NCBI GenBank assembly: GCA_964019165.1
Contig: OZ025282.1
Coordinates: 3,622,131 to 3,686,130, forward strand
From: Mastigias papua
Lineage: Eukaryota > Cnidaria > Scyphozoa > Rhizostomeae > Mastigiidae
Length of the DNA: 64,000 bases
Direction of reading: 5' to 3'
Shown: positions 41,926 to 55,390 of the stretch, in pieces
Layout of the letters: each line of letters begins with the position of its first letter
How positions within the stretch are numbered: position 1 is the stretch's first letter
Program-made: the position numbers and the translations under genes
Notes under the pieces: model-generated
Database searches by the model: none
What the model was told of the DNA's origin: nothing
Seen by the model: the letters and a program-made list of their open reading frames with translations, nothing else

Positions 41926-41929
41926 TAAT

Positions 41930-42033
41930 TTATAAGGGGGACTTACTAGAAAGGGGGGCTTAATAAATTGTTTAGTCCAGAAAGGGGGCTTATTAGAGAG
42001 AGGGGGCTTAATTGAGAGAGGGGCTAAAAAGAG
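41930..42033. repeat. AGGGGGCTTA minisatellite
   Basis: Four to five imperfect units of AGGGGGGCTTA(TT)(A)GAGAG: ATAAGGGGGACTTACTAGAA, AGGGGGGCTTAATAAATTG, AGGGGGCTTATTAGAGAG, AGGGGGCTTAATTGAGAG. Confidence 0.8.
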
Positions 42034-42232
42034 AATTTACGGTAACTCAAGCAAATTATGACTTACAGCAAACTGTTGACAAAAGAGTTCACCATCTATA
42101 CTCTATAGTCTAGTATCTTACTATTACTTGACTACACGTACTAGAGTTTCTTAAATTTTTGACCAGCCTAGTACTAGTTTCTTATAAACTAATTTCCTCT
42201 AGAATAAAAAACGTGTCGTCTTTAAACGAATC

Positions 42233-42726
42233 TAGGCCTAGTTCAGACGTCGTGCCATGGCCGTACAGTGCCAGCAGTTTGCTGGCACGGCACGGGCTTG
42301 GCACTTGGCACAGTGAATGGTTCAAACGTCGTGGTGTACATGTCATGCAAATGGGCTGTATATCTCTGGCCTCAGTTTCAAATTCTATCTATTAATCTTG
42401 GAAGCAAGAAGAGTAGGCAGCGACTGTTCGTGAATACAGTAATCAAGTTCTGACACGGCACTGGCTCGACGTCTGAATCGACGCTATGCCACGGCCGTGC
42501 GGCACGGCAAAGTAGGTCGTGCCAAGATTTTATCTCGAGCTAAAATTACTGACTGATTCGGACGTCGTGCTGCTGTTGTGCTGCTGTCGTGCTGCTGTCG
42601 TGCTACTGTCGTGCTACTGTCGTGCTACTGTCGTGCTACTGTCGTGCTACTGTCGTGCTACTGTCGTGCCAGAGCTTATTTCTCTGGCATAGCACGGCTC
42701 TGGCACGACGTCTGAACCAGGCCTTA
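42233..42726. mobile_element. Inverted-repeat element with internal minisatellite
   Basis: Left end TAGGCCTAGTTCAGACGTCG TGCC and right end GGCACGACGTCTGAACCAGG CCTTA are reverse complements with about two mismatches. The inside is filled with GGCAC/GTGCC palindromes, further copies of the terminal GACGTC motif (about 42470 and 42560), and an 11-bp minisatellite at 42566-42670. No coding capacity. The repeated internal ends suggest nested or recombined copies. Confidence 0.85.
42566..42670. repeat. 11-bp minisatellite CGTGCTACTGT
   Basis: About nine units: the first three are CTGCTGT variants, the last six read GTCGTGCTACT exactly. The repeated unit contains the GTCGTGC of the element's own terminal repeat. 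Confidence 0.9.
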
Positions 42727-45700
42727 CTTAATTTAAGTACTTTCAGCTTAGTATGAAATTAATGTCTAATTGTTAGAGATATAAAAACACTATATACTTA
42801 AAAAAACTCTGTCTTGTATTAATTGTCTTGTATGAGGAAGGTTTGGTATCAAAAATAATTGGCAGCCAGAGAAAGGTTGGACACTTTTCTGGACTGTGTT
42901 CAAAGAGATAGGAAGATTCAGTACTAGATTTTTGAGACTTTATGTATGGATTATCCATAATTAATGCGAATTCGATAGCAATAAATGGAACTGCAATTTT
43001 TGCTCAAGTAGTTGGAACGCTTTGCAAATTTCTCGCAATCTTCTATGCCTTTCCTCCCCATTCTCCCCAGTGCAATGTTGTGAAACTGCCATGTAACTGT
43101 GATACCTTTTATAAATCATTCATTTCAAAGTGCAGGAATGTCCTATCTATAAAATCCAACATTGTTCTTTTTTTTGGGGGGGGGGGAGGGTAGTGACTAT
43201 GTGCAAGAGCTCTTTTACTTTCAGTGCCTTCTCAATGAATATATTACAATTTAATTCCAAAAGTATGTGGTGTTCCAAGTATCTTTGGCAACAATTGTGG
43301 CTTTCTGATTCTCGACTTCTTTTGCAGCAAAGAAAATATTCGAAATTGAAAAATTCGTTAGGGATTTTGTCATCTGAGCTATTGTTGGTAAGAATAAAAA
43401 AGAGTACATCACTGCGGTCTACGCTGACTCCAGCAACACTATATTACCTAGCTGTCTCAAAATGTACGACTGCATGCCAATTTAGCATTCAACATTCCAC
43501 GTTCTCAACAAAGCCATCTACGGAGGATGGCACTCAACTAACAGTAAGACTGATGACACATTGAGGTATCAGTGGTAATGACACGTCACGATACATGGAA
43601 GGAAGTGCTAAGACCTGCTAAGACAATTTTAGAAATTACTTTGATGCCAACTAACATTCAGATGTTTTAACTGTCTCACAAAATACAAGGGATATGCATG
43701 CAACAGGTGACAGGAGGGCTTCTGTGGTCGTGCTGTCTATGATTTTTAACACAAAACCACGTGCACGAGCGTGAACATGACGTATATAAACTGCAAAAGT
43801 TGAGTCTAAGATCACTGATAATATAGAAGTTATAATTCTATGTTATGTAAGAAGTGGCTTGAATGCCAGTGGTACAGAATCAATTAAATCGCATCCTGGA
43901 CACACAAAGTTATTAGAATGAAAGTACCATGGCACTACAATAATAAAATAATAAAGTGTCAACCGTAAGAACAGGAACAAAATATCCCAGAGAACTTTTT
44001 ACTGATAATCAGTATGTTCAGTATCCTCGTTACTGTCATTCACATAAGACATGGGAAGACCTTTTGTCTTTGTGAGTCAACCATTCAAGGAAAAAGGGGT
44101 TGGATAAATCTTATCAAACAGTCAGGAAGACTTAAAGGAAAGCTCACAAAGATTGTTCATCATATGCTAAAGACATCGTCCAAGTCTTTGAATACTGTAG
44201 CCGACATTAACCATGACGAGAAGAATAACGCCAATGCGTGCTCAATAAACAACTCAACGATTAGGCTAATTTCCTGTTAAGACAAATTCTTAAGTATTAG
44301 ATGGATTAAAAGTAGATACTCATGAAATACACAAGTTATCTCAAGATAATGGATATGAATTGTGTTCAAAAAGTACCTTGAGTAACCATTTCATATCCTC
44401 TAAAAACTGATTATAACGACTTTGCCTCGAGGTTGTTAATTACTGAAAATGTTGGGCGTTTTCTAAAGACACGCATAATGGGATAGCCTATTGTTTATAG
44501 CATCTTATCCTGTAGGTCAGGTCAAAAACTTGTTGTCAACAGTGAATATTTCTTGCTAAAGACAATCCTTGAGAGACATTTATAAGATTTAACAACTGTC
44601 TCGTGAATTAAAGATGGTTTTACGAAGAGTAGATTGCTCATTTCCTATCTCATCTACAGTCCAAAGTTCGAACATTAAATGAAGCACTTGGGTTATTAAC
44701 TAAAAGAATTCTGATCTCCCTGAGCAAAAGCTTCCTAAATATTCAATATGCTAAAACAGTTTAGTTTGCTCTAGTTTAAACTTATCTGCAAACTGGCTGT
44801 TGTTAGTTGGTCCATCCATTCATACAGCTATCTTACTTTTCACTCATCAAGTAGTTGATTCATCTAATCATTAAATCACTAATCACTAGCCAATAAAATT
44901 ATCTTGATATCATTCAATCTATCAATCACTTGCATCCTTGCATTCTTATCGGGGCATTTGTAACCATAATAACCAAGCTATCTATCCCTTACAAATAATT
45001 GTTTGGTACTTATCAATCCATTAACCCTTGAATTATTAGTCAATCCAGCTTATTTCTCGATTTCTAATTCCATTCAGAGCTTACATTATAAATGCTTACA
45101 TGTCCACACTTCAATATATGTGGGTGTGGTCTTTCCATCAAATTAAATAAAGGTCGCGACAGAAGCTAAAAACTAGGATGAAATAGCATTGATCATGAAA
45201 AACTGATTTAGTCAACAGAATTACTTGTACAATGAAGTAGGTGGAAGCTTAGTCAAAGAATTTCTTCAAAGGACACCTTCAGAATGGTGAACTGCAAATA
45301 CAAACTCTTTTGTGGATTTCTTAGTTACAAAATCCTTCTTGCTAAAAATTCTCTCTGTTTCAGCCTTAACTAAAAGCTGATTAGACTATACTCAAAATTG
45401 AATAGGAATTTAAAAGGCATGTCAATCAAGCGAAATAAATACCAAAACTATTGTATTAAGTGTTGGGTTCATGTCAGATGACATACAATATACATGTATT
45501 TTTACTGAACACAAAAGCAGAAAATTCCGTACAGTTCTGCACAAACAAAGTTGAAAGAGGAAGGAGCTTCTGAGCATGATCTCAACATCAAGGTATACCC
45601 ATTAGTTTTTCTCTGAAATCTACCAGCTAGTTGCAGTATTCTTCGTGACTTAACAATTAGACTCTCAGAATTTTGTATCAGAGTCAAGGCATCAGTATTT

Positions 45701-48700
45701 TCCAGCAGGACAAAGCAGGAAGAGATCCTATTAAGCACACAACGTACAGATTCCAGTTAATCTTATTAAAGACGCTGCAAAGTATCAAAATGGATCAACC
45801 GAATAGAACAGTAAAGAACATTGCTCTGAAAAATGACAGAACTAGAAGATTAAAAGCTTTTTACATAAAAGTATGAAGCCTGCATAAATATTTAACCTTC
45901 CTCTGACTGCCATTCTTCATTATAAGCCTTCCTCATTTAGGACGATCAAAACTAGCCAAAGTTCTTTAACTCTAAACACTATTTACATCTCTTACTATAT
46001 AAAAACTGGCTCCCTCTTTTCCTCTTTTATTCTAATAGAATTGTCTCCATACATATTCCCTTGTATTGGATGGAAGCCATTAATGAAAGTCGCAGACAAT
46101 AACTGAACTGACATAATCCAAATGAAGTGCATTCATACTAAAATAATATTTTCAAGTGCTAGACATTGAACCAAGAACTTGGATTGTATTTTGACAGTGT
46201 TTTGTTCCTAGTATCATTTGTAAAGTATCTTCAAAGTCAGGTAAGAAAAACAATTAACAACAGGAACATAAGTTTGGACCAACTATGAAGCTCACAAATA
46301 AATCCTGATGAAAATAAAGAATATAAATATCTTGCATATTAACGTGCAAATTAACCTTCAAAGTTTGAATACGTATGGCAATATTTCAACACCAGCAAAA
46401 ATTCAGACTGAATGAGTCCTGTTCTTGCTACCGGCAACTTTATAGACGAGAGAATACTGTTGTGATTTTCCCCTTGTTCCCCATCAAAAAACTAATCCGA
46501 GATACCACGAAAATATTGCCGAAATCAGACTAACTCCGTAGCTTTGCTCGGTACACGTGCTATACACAGGGCCAAAATCACATGTTTGAGATCTACGGGA
46601 TATGGAAATGATTCAAATACGGCGCTAGTTATGCCATTCCAATTCAAAAACTAACTCAGCCAGCTGTCAGAGCATGGCCACCAAATAATACAACATCTTT
46701 GGACGATATCTTGAAGTATCTCTTATCTAGGTAGTGGATTGCAGCACATTTATTGTATAGCAGAAGCAAATGACCGTAAGTTCATGGGCTTCATTCCGAG
46801 GTCAAAGAACCACATTTGGTCTGTGAGATGCGGTTTGTCCACTCCCGTTGCAATCAATCACCACACACAAAGTTCCATCCCAGAGGTATACTCTCCAATA
46901 CGTTGCCATTAGTCATAAGAGTACTTGTGAAGATGAAAGTGAATTCTTGAAGAGAGACTGTTCTCTAGTTATAAAGAGCAGGTAGGTCTGGCTTGGATTT
47001 AATTCCAAGAACTCGCTTGCAAACATTTGATGCGCTGTTCACCATATCTGACTCCAGTATGCAGTGATGATGAATTTACGCGATGATGAAGCGGTTCTGT
47101 CCATAGATAAACATTTTAAGTGCGTAGTGATAAAACCATCTAGCTTCTAAACTCTCTGTTCACATGACCTTTGTAACAAAAGTAGCTTTGATTGAGATAT
47201 CAATCGCAGTATCGAGGATAATCACTGGTAAGCAAACGTTCTGGTGCCCGGACAAAAGAGTATCTACTCTTAGCTGACTTTAGGGTGAAGAATCCAAAAA
47301 TGAACTCTGTTTTTACCGATAGCTTCGATTTTGGGTGTACAGAGTTGCATATATTTTTTGAAATACTAGTTTCTTGACAGTCCTAAAGTCCACACTATTG
47401 CTATCCCAATCAATGCACCCTTTGAAAAGACTATGAATTATTATGTTTCCTGGTGAAATTACTAATAACGCTAGATACATTGTATTTGGAGATCATCTAT
47501 TAGATTTAACTTCACACGGATAGCTGAAATCATGCCTTTCAGACACTCTTTATTTAAAATCGAAACAGTGAAAACATGCAATGATAGCAAGTTGAGCTTT
47601 TTATGCAAACAGGTCGTGTTTTTTTTATATATCACCATAAAAACAACACTAACAAAGAAGTTATCAACATTACTATGTACCATTCACAACGGGAGAGAAC
47701 TCGAGGTTATCGTACTCCCATTGCGAATGGTACTTACAATTCAACAATGATATCTAATTAGAAGAAAAAGAGAAAAAAACAAAAATACAAAACAAAAAGA
47801 AGAAAGAAAAAAAAATACGGTATCAAATAAAACAATATCCGAAGCCCAGTAGAAACTTTCTACACCCTGCACACATCTGCAGGTCAAACAAACCCTATTT
47901 AAAACCATATTTAACAGGTCGTGTTCATGAACTGTAAATATTTCGATAGAAGCAGAAGAATGAGCTTGAACCCAAAAACAAACTCTGCCTTCAGTCTACA
48001 ATTTTACCAGTACTGCATACATGCGAGGTGCCAGACCCTCTATTTATTGGGGTTTTCTGTAAAAGATGATAAATATGAAGATGATGATGATATCATTTAT
48101 GATCTCTACAAAAATGAAGATTTCAGCCTCATTGACACCGTTAAAGAGTGCTCTTTACTTGAGCCAAAGTTGTTTGATCAGAATGATATGTGTGGTTTGA
48201 TTTGTGATCAAGACGTTAACTTAATTGCCATGATCTTGAAGGAGTTTGTTGTATTTGTATTCCAGTCTCTGCTACAAACTCATTGTCATTGTTTATCATT
48301 AGCTCAAAAATCAGTTTAAGCTGTGCGCTCCTTCAAAAACCAACATCAAGCAGGTGATGGAAAGGACCACTTGCGCCAAATATAACTGTATAATTTGTGT
48401 GATTCATGTCAACTTCTTGCTTGGTCAGCAACCATGCTGAACAAAGTCCCATGCTTTTGTCCTTCTGGGACAATCGCACTGGAGATCAGCACTGAGAGAG
48501 AAAACACAAGCCGCTTCGAACACAAGTAGAAGTTAACAAAAGTGTCGCTGATAAACTGCCAGTACCAAGAAACAGAATAATATTCCCTTTTCTACATAGC
48601 GATTTTGGACTTATAACAGAATACATTTTCTTCATTATCGTGTAGTATTATTTCAACGGTACTGTGGCGATGGAAGTGATAAGAGAAGTGATAAGAGGGA

Positions 48701-51700
48701 AGAGCTATTTCACTAGAACTTAAATGCAATAAATGAGCAATACAAAAGGCTATGGGGCAAATGTATGAAGGCAGATTACTTCTGGGACTTATGTAGAGAT
48801 AGGAATGTAGAGTATCCTCATCAATTCAGGAAAAGAAAATTCTTATCATGGACGGTTGTTTGCTTTTCATTGATGTTTTCTTTGGTTTTTTGATGTTTGT
48901 GACATGATCATTTTTTAATTATATAGAGTTTTTAGCTTTTATGCCTGGTAGCATTCAATTTCTCATATAAGGGAATAAAAGTTGGCAAATTCCTAAATCT
49001 CAACCTCACTATAGATCTCAAAAACTAAAGTTAATCTGGGAATAATCTGAGTAATTTTGAGAGAAAGCGACATCGAATTACTATATTTCTGTCACCAAAT
49101 ATCCTTGACACCAAACGTAAACAGCCTTTTTGCTGTCCACTGTAATCACTATATCAGACCTGGACATTTCACGGACCGCGATCAACATATAGCCCTTTTG
49201 GCAATCTCATCCCATGCATGGACTTAAAACCAGGTCAATTTTGAAGTTGCTGTCTATTCACAAACTTGAAAAGACAATAAACACTATGCAGAAGTGAGTT
49301 CAACCTTTTGATCGGGCTCTCCACAGGCTTCCTCGTGTGGCTCTAAGGAAAAACTAAGTGCCCACCCCTAATATAAATTGCAGATCACCACACTAAATTT
49401 TAATCACATGAAGCCATAGGTTAGAATCTAAGTCAAGGGCGGTGCCAGCCATCTCAGACTATGGAGAAGTTTAGCGGACCACGCCTACTAACATTGCGTG
49501 CAATAAAAATGCAACAATGGGCACAAACAGCAATGGTATGGCATACCAATGTGTTGTACCATCCGAGAGGTCTCACACCTATCTAAACTTTTTCTTCTTG
49601 AATTCCGATGAATTACGACTGAATTAGAACATTTTAGTCTGGAAAGAAAGCTGGGGGGAGTTGTGTCTCACCAGCCCCCTCCCGTGGCGATAATTCTGAT
49701 CGAAGTATGAAATTATCAACATACTTGCGAGCATCGATGCAAGAAGAACTCCGTCAAGTTCCCGGTAGTGGTATGTAATGATAAAACACTCCATATTATG
49801 GTATCGGCATGTTGGGTACCATAGAAAAGAAGGGCCGACAGTATTACCAGACATATTAACGGATGAAAAAATCCTCTAATCATCGTCTTTCTCCTTCAAA
49901 TAAATCCACTGTTGACTCACTAATTGAACAAGTGGCTCATTAGCAGGATAAAGGCCACGTTTGCTATCTCGGTAAGAGTATCTCATTCACATGTGCCTAA
50001 TTCAATCTTTGTAATCGACTTAGTTAATACGTATTTAAATTAGTTGGTTTTCAATGAAACCTTTCTCTATTTCAGATATCATTTGATCAGTCACTGTAAG
50101 CACTTAGGAGATCTAAGAGGATAAGAGCTTATTTGCAAATCAACTAAGAAATTACATTACAGTTACAAGATATGGGTAGTCTCATAAACAAAAAGTTACT
50201 TCGATACATCGACTATGCATATATTAAAGTTTGCTACATTCAGTTGTTATTAGAGTTACACAGAGACAAATTTACGAGAAGGGATAGCAAACAAGTTCCT
50301 AAATGTTTCTATAACAAGCTCGCTTCAGATTCAAGGTATTTTGATATATTGTAACATCTAGAAAGAATGCAATTTGATTTACTATGCCTACAACTGCAAA
50401 CTCTGTCTAATCATAAAATAACTAATTAAGGCCTTTAATAAGCTGCTGACACATGAATTGGCCATTTATAACAACTAGGAAGGGGGGGGGCTATCATCTC
50501 GTTAGTAAGTAATTTGAGAGCTCAACCTAAATGAGTTCTACTGCATTGCTTGAATTTCTATAGTGCTGCAATTAATATATATTATAAGTTGTATGTAGTA
50601 GAACTGGAGTTGAAATTGAATTTATTTGAATTGAACTTCAGAGCCAAGGACGGGATAATTTACAGCTGGTAATTACAGGAATCAAGAAGTCGATGATGCG
50701 ATTTGCCACAAAAATTTTGAGATGAAATCTTGAGAAACTATGGGTACAGAGTACGAACTAGCAAAGCAATAATAGGGCTTAAGATTTTGAGATACCGAGG
50801 AAGACTTTAAACGGACATAAGCCACTAATGACGTCATAACATTAGTCTATTTGCATGTCATTAATCTAGATCAAGTCCTAGGCATAAAGAGCTACTGATG
50901 AACGTATAAAGCTTTGATGCTCTCTATGACCACAGCCATAACGGAACTTTTTGCGTTATACTTGAACAAAACCTTGGAGTAAATGACATTTGACTCTAAA
51001 CGATGCAAGTTGCTCCAATAATCAAACCAGTTATTTCAAATCGTTATATTTTATGGCGCCTGAGCCGATAAACATCTAATTATTTGTATCTTCTATTTCT
51101 GTTTCGTTCTCTTCTTGTTAATTCAACTATCCATAGGCCCGAACTTCAAATGATTACTCCAAAACTCTCCTTCTGAATAACTGCAATACCTAGCTTCTCA
51201 TATTGAACAAATCTCTGTCATTGGAACTAGGAGTTGTGAGAACTCCCCACAACTCATTCTGCATCACTGAATAAAATATTTTTCTCTTCATTTATTTTTC
51301 AAACTTCACTTAATTGAAAATTTCCCATTACCTTACGAACAATAAACATAATAGTAATAATAATACTAGATACAGGATAGCCTTTCAACTTAATAATGAT
51401 GTTGTTGTCTTATGAGTCCTGTCACAGGAACGAAAAAAACCAAGAAAACAAGACATACTGGTCCGTTGTATAAAGGAAAGATTTGTGTTATGCATAATGT
51501 TTTCTATTAGGAGTCATATCGTAAAGAAAACTTACTCTTTAAAAATACTTCCTTTCAAGAATAGTCGTTCTACATCAGAGTGTATATCAAAAACGTCATT
51601 TACAATAAAAATTGTCCATACAGTCTTCTGGAACTCATCTACTGTTATTTTGTGCAAGTCCAAAACAAATACATTTGCAGCCGTTCACATATTTAATTAG

Positions 51701-51765
51701 CCCGCTTTCACCTCATTTCTTGCCAACAATATGCTTTTCTAGATTGTGTTGGTTTGTCTTATATT
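42727..51765. other. Long non-coding stretch
   Basis: No gene recognised over about 9 kb. At 43161-43190 there is a poly-T/poly-G run. A partial copy of the family at 38440 lies at 43335-43370. The frame at 47921-48319 contains an acidic segment (DDKYEDDDDIIYDLYKNEDF) but has no homology I know. The rest looks unique and AT-rich. Confidence 0.4.
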
Positions 51766-51766
51766 T

Positions 51767-51914
51767 AAGGCCAATTTCCACTTACGCATGCGGGCTCACT
51801 GTTCTCAGTCCAAAGGCGAACGTTTTGCGATTTGCGAACGTTCGGATGTGGACAGGGAACAACCAGTTCACAGGCGCAGCGCGACATCCGAAAGTAAGTG
51901 GAAATGGGCCTTTA
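51767..51914. mobile_element. Foldback MITE with AAGGCCAATTTCCACTTAC ends
   Basis: Left end TAAGGCCAATTTCCACTTAC, right end GTAAGTGGAAATGGGCCTTT A. The ends are inverted over about 20 bp and the element is about 148 bp long. The inside is CpG-rich (GCGAACGTTTTGCGATTTGC, GGCGCAGCGCGACATCCG), unlike the surroundings. Confidence 0.85.
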
Positions 51915-53917
51915 GCAGAAATATTAGGACTTGTTACGCTAGAGTACTATTTTACTTTAATGCATGGAAAAGTCTAACAAATCCAACAACTGGACATTCG
52001 GAGAGATTCGAAGTTGTGCCAATAGTGGTACTGGTAATCACATCACTGTGCTTGGTTTTAGTATCGTAAACATTTTTCATAAGCGGCGGGAATGCGTCGA
52101 AGTCATTAGATCGGCAATGCTACTTGGATGCTTACGTAGAGAGCCGTTCCTAAACTTCTTCTTTGGGGGGGGGGTGAAAGACCTAAAATTTGCTAACAAA
52201 ACAGGAAAACGGGCCTGACCCCCATGACTGAAGAGTATCTGTTTAAATTCTTACGTATTATGAGTTCAACTTGTACTAAAAATTGAAACAATCTTCCGAA
52301 AGAAATGGAAAATTTTGGTTATAAACAGACATAATTGTCATTTGTGGGTGTAACACCCCGGCGCTGCACCGCTTCTTGGCATTGTCTGCGACGTCCAATA
52401 GCATCGCCAATGTCCCAGTCAAGACGGGAAACGTTTGGAAGAATTCAACTGTTGAGGATGTCCTGATACATTGCCGCCGTTTCTCCGATGACTAGAGCGA
52501 GTCCCTGTCGTTTACGATGACACGGAAGAAAGCTTTAGAGAGGATGTACAATTTTTGAGTTGAGCGTCATGACTGTTTGATTTTACACCAAATTACCTTT
52601 ATCAGACTCGACAATAGCAAGTCATATTTCCTAATCTATGAAGGTGCTATACATGTTATCCGCAGTGCTCAGTCAGAGTACGTTCTACATTCCACAAGAG
52701 TACTGTTTCCTGACAAAAATACTTTGCATACAGAAAATACTCAAATGGATTTAAGAAAATGAGGCTATATATCAAATGTAAATAAAAACGTCGTAGAATC
52801 AGGTCTCCCCAGATGGTAAATTGATCAAGAGAATGCGTCTGTTTAGTTTCAGACAATCACCGACTGATATTTATTAGACATATTGTTAAAGCCACTCTGT
52901 GACACAGAACGAAAACCACCTTCTTGCAATAGAGCAGTTCGAAAAAAAGGCAAAAAGAGATTGTAGACAGGATTACGCTAATGAGCCTAAATACTAAGCT
53001 AACTCTCCTGAATGGTTATTCACAAAAGCAAAAAGCAACTACGGTGTCAGTGTTTGCTCTTTGCTAGATACAGGATCTTATCGTCTATGTAATCACATAG
53101 TGGTACTCAAGCCCTCTTTGAACTGGTCGTCCAAATTCACACGCTGTACTGATGTGTTTCTTTATAGTATAGGACAGGGACAGGCCAATTCAAACCGTGG
53201 CCCCGGGCCAAATGCACGCCTGGATGCCATCGCCAAGTGGCTCAGAAAAGTGTTCCTATTTGTCTTTTTTCATCTTGCACTATCTGAGTATTCAATGTTG
53301 TGAAGTTACAGCGAAAATAACCACTGTATGGGAATTAAAGTTTGTGTTGATTTGAAGGTGCTGACCACTCCAAATAAGGGGTCAGCCTAAAGTTGTTCTG
53401 TATAGCACAGAAACAAGGCCTACGAAAAATTGCTCGACAAATTACCAAGAGAGTATAGGGGACAAAGTACTCCAATGATTAATATTGAGATTACGTCGGG
53501 CGAATTTTTGGCTGCCCATATAAATTGCTCAAATAATTCTGGAGAATGTATTTATCCCACTCTTTCATTGCTGCTTTTTGCACTGGAATACCATGAGGAT
53601 CATGAAAAGTGAATAGGACTAAGTGTTAAGTTTTTCTGCTCCATTCTTTTCACTTATTTTTCGTTTTCTTTCAGGAATAACATACCCTTTATCAGGCAGG
53701 CCACGCCCTTACGTCGAGCATCCATGCTGCAAACACCTAATGAAAGCACTCAGACTTCGCCCTGATAGTCTGTTCCATTGACCCACGACCAGGGTGTGCA
53801 CCTAGTCAAGCCCCATTCTGACGCGTCTTCAAAGCAGCGAATCAACACGTTCATCGAACTCTCCGCAATCCTGGATGGCTAGTTGAAAACTTCGGACAAA
53901 CAAAAACCTCCTGATAC

Positions 53918-54124
53918 CAGTGGCGTAGCAAGGGCCGTTTTTGTGGGGGGGGGGCAGAAAAGTGAATGAAGCAAGAGAAAAAAGGAGATCCACTTGGTCT
54001 TGCTAATACACTGTTATCCCACCTCCCAGGCGAACAGATTTTTGCCATATTCGTGCTTTTCTCAAACACCAAATCTTTTATCAATGTGGGTGACTGCCCC
54101 CTTACCCCCCTGGCCACGCTACTG
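53918..54124. mobile_element. MITE with CAGTGGCGTAGCAAGG ends
   Basis: Left end CAGTGGCGTAGCAAGGGCC, right end CCTGGCCACGCTACTG, with a G run near the left and a C run near the right end. Total about 207 bp. I recognise the CAGTGGCGTAGC end as a very common non-autonomous element in marine animal genomes. Confidence 0.85.
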
Positions 54125-54129
54125 CCTGC

Positions 54130-55055
54130 TACTTTCATAATCGCCTACTTCCCATTCACCAAATGACTTACTTACTTATCTAATACTTAGACTATAATCA
54201 TAATAATATTATATAGTTAATACCAACTAATTAAAACGAAGTAGTTAAAAATTTACAAATCAACTATTTGAATGACATTTAAACACAATAATAGTGCGTA
54301 AGGATTTTCCACATATGCTAAAAAGCTGCCCTAAGAGAGAAAATTAAGTATGGTTTCACAGCCAATAAATATGAAGAGAGTGACTTATTCGCCAGGTGGT
54401 TGTAAGGCTTCTGGACAGGATATTCAAAATTGAAGAACTTAGATTATGTATCTTAAGTGGACCTACTTGAGTGCAATCGAACTTGTCTATCCAATAAGTA
54501 AAATAGAAGTTAGACGCACACTAATAAGAAAGATAGAAGTTAGAAGCACATTATAGTGTTCGTCATAAACTGAAAGGTTTTCCTTAACGACCTGTAAATT
54601 CCGCTATAAAAATTTCAAGATGGTTTTGGGCAATTAATCATCAATAAAGAGGCCACAATATAAAAATTACACGCAATCCTAGCCAAAAACTACTTGAGAA
54701 CTAAATCTCAACAATGTTTTACAACTAATGATATCACAAACCAAAAAAGCCAGTTGATTTTCTAGCCATCACTGATACCTGTATATTCTCAGTTGTGGTC
54801 TTCAATGTTGTTCTGGAGTGACTCTTTATGAGATTTGGTAATAGGGTGTAAGATACTATTTACCAAAACGTTTTCGATGCCTTTTAAATGGTTAAGTCAT
54901 CCATTAGCAATGACAAACGTAATGAAAATACCGGAGGCAAGATCCTTTACGTTTTAACACGTGAGATGGAGATGAAGGATGGTACAGCTTTGCCTAATAT
55001 CAGGCACAGTTACAAATATCACTGTCAGCCAGATATAACACTCTTTCGTAAACAG
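54130..55055. other. Non-coding stretch
   Basis: Nothing recognised. AGATAGAAGTTAGA.GCACA(C)TA occurs twice in tandem at about 54500-54560. Confidence 0.4.
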
Positions 55056-55059
55056 GAAA

Positions 55060-55390
55060 CAAGTATATAAGAAACATAGGGCTCAAATCAAGCAAAAATT
55101 AAACAACATTTACGAAACAAAAGCAGACTGAGCTTCAGATGCAAACTTGAAAAAGCTGTTTTAGTAAGGAAATTCTTTTATTGAGCTGGAAACAGCATAT
55201 AACCAAAGCACGTACATACTCCACAGAGTCTGGATATTCTATTCCTCATCTCACAGTTGCTGTAACTGGGTTGCTGTTGTCATAGTAAATTTCAAGAATT
55301 TTGAGAAACATTTAAGGCTGGATTGGATAAAATATTAAGAAAAGTTCAGGCTGAAAGCAGAAAATTTTTTTCTTATATAAGAAAACGTGT
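55060..55390 (+). repeat. Dispersed repeat family 3, copy 2
   Basis: Partner of the copy at 27500: GGCTCAAATCAAGCAAAAAT, AGCAGACTGAGCTTCAGATG, CATTTAAGGCTGGATTGGAT, ending TTTCTTATATAAGAAAACGT. Clearly diverged, so the family is old. Confidence 0.75.

Noticed and set aside
43130..43564. 144-codon plus-strand frame
   Set aside because: It starts in a poly-T/poly-G run and has no recognisable motif; its second half overlaps a dispersed repeat fragment.
47921..48319. 132-codon frame with an acidic DDKYEDDDDIIYD segment
   Set aside because: No splice sites, no family resemblance, and simple GATGAT sequence explains the acidic run.
51612..51977. 121-codon plus-strand frame
   Set aside because: Its centre is the foldback MITE at 51767, whose CpG-rich sequence has few stop codons.
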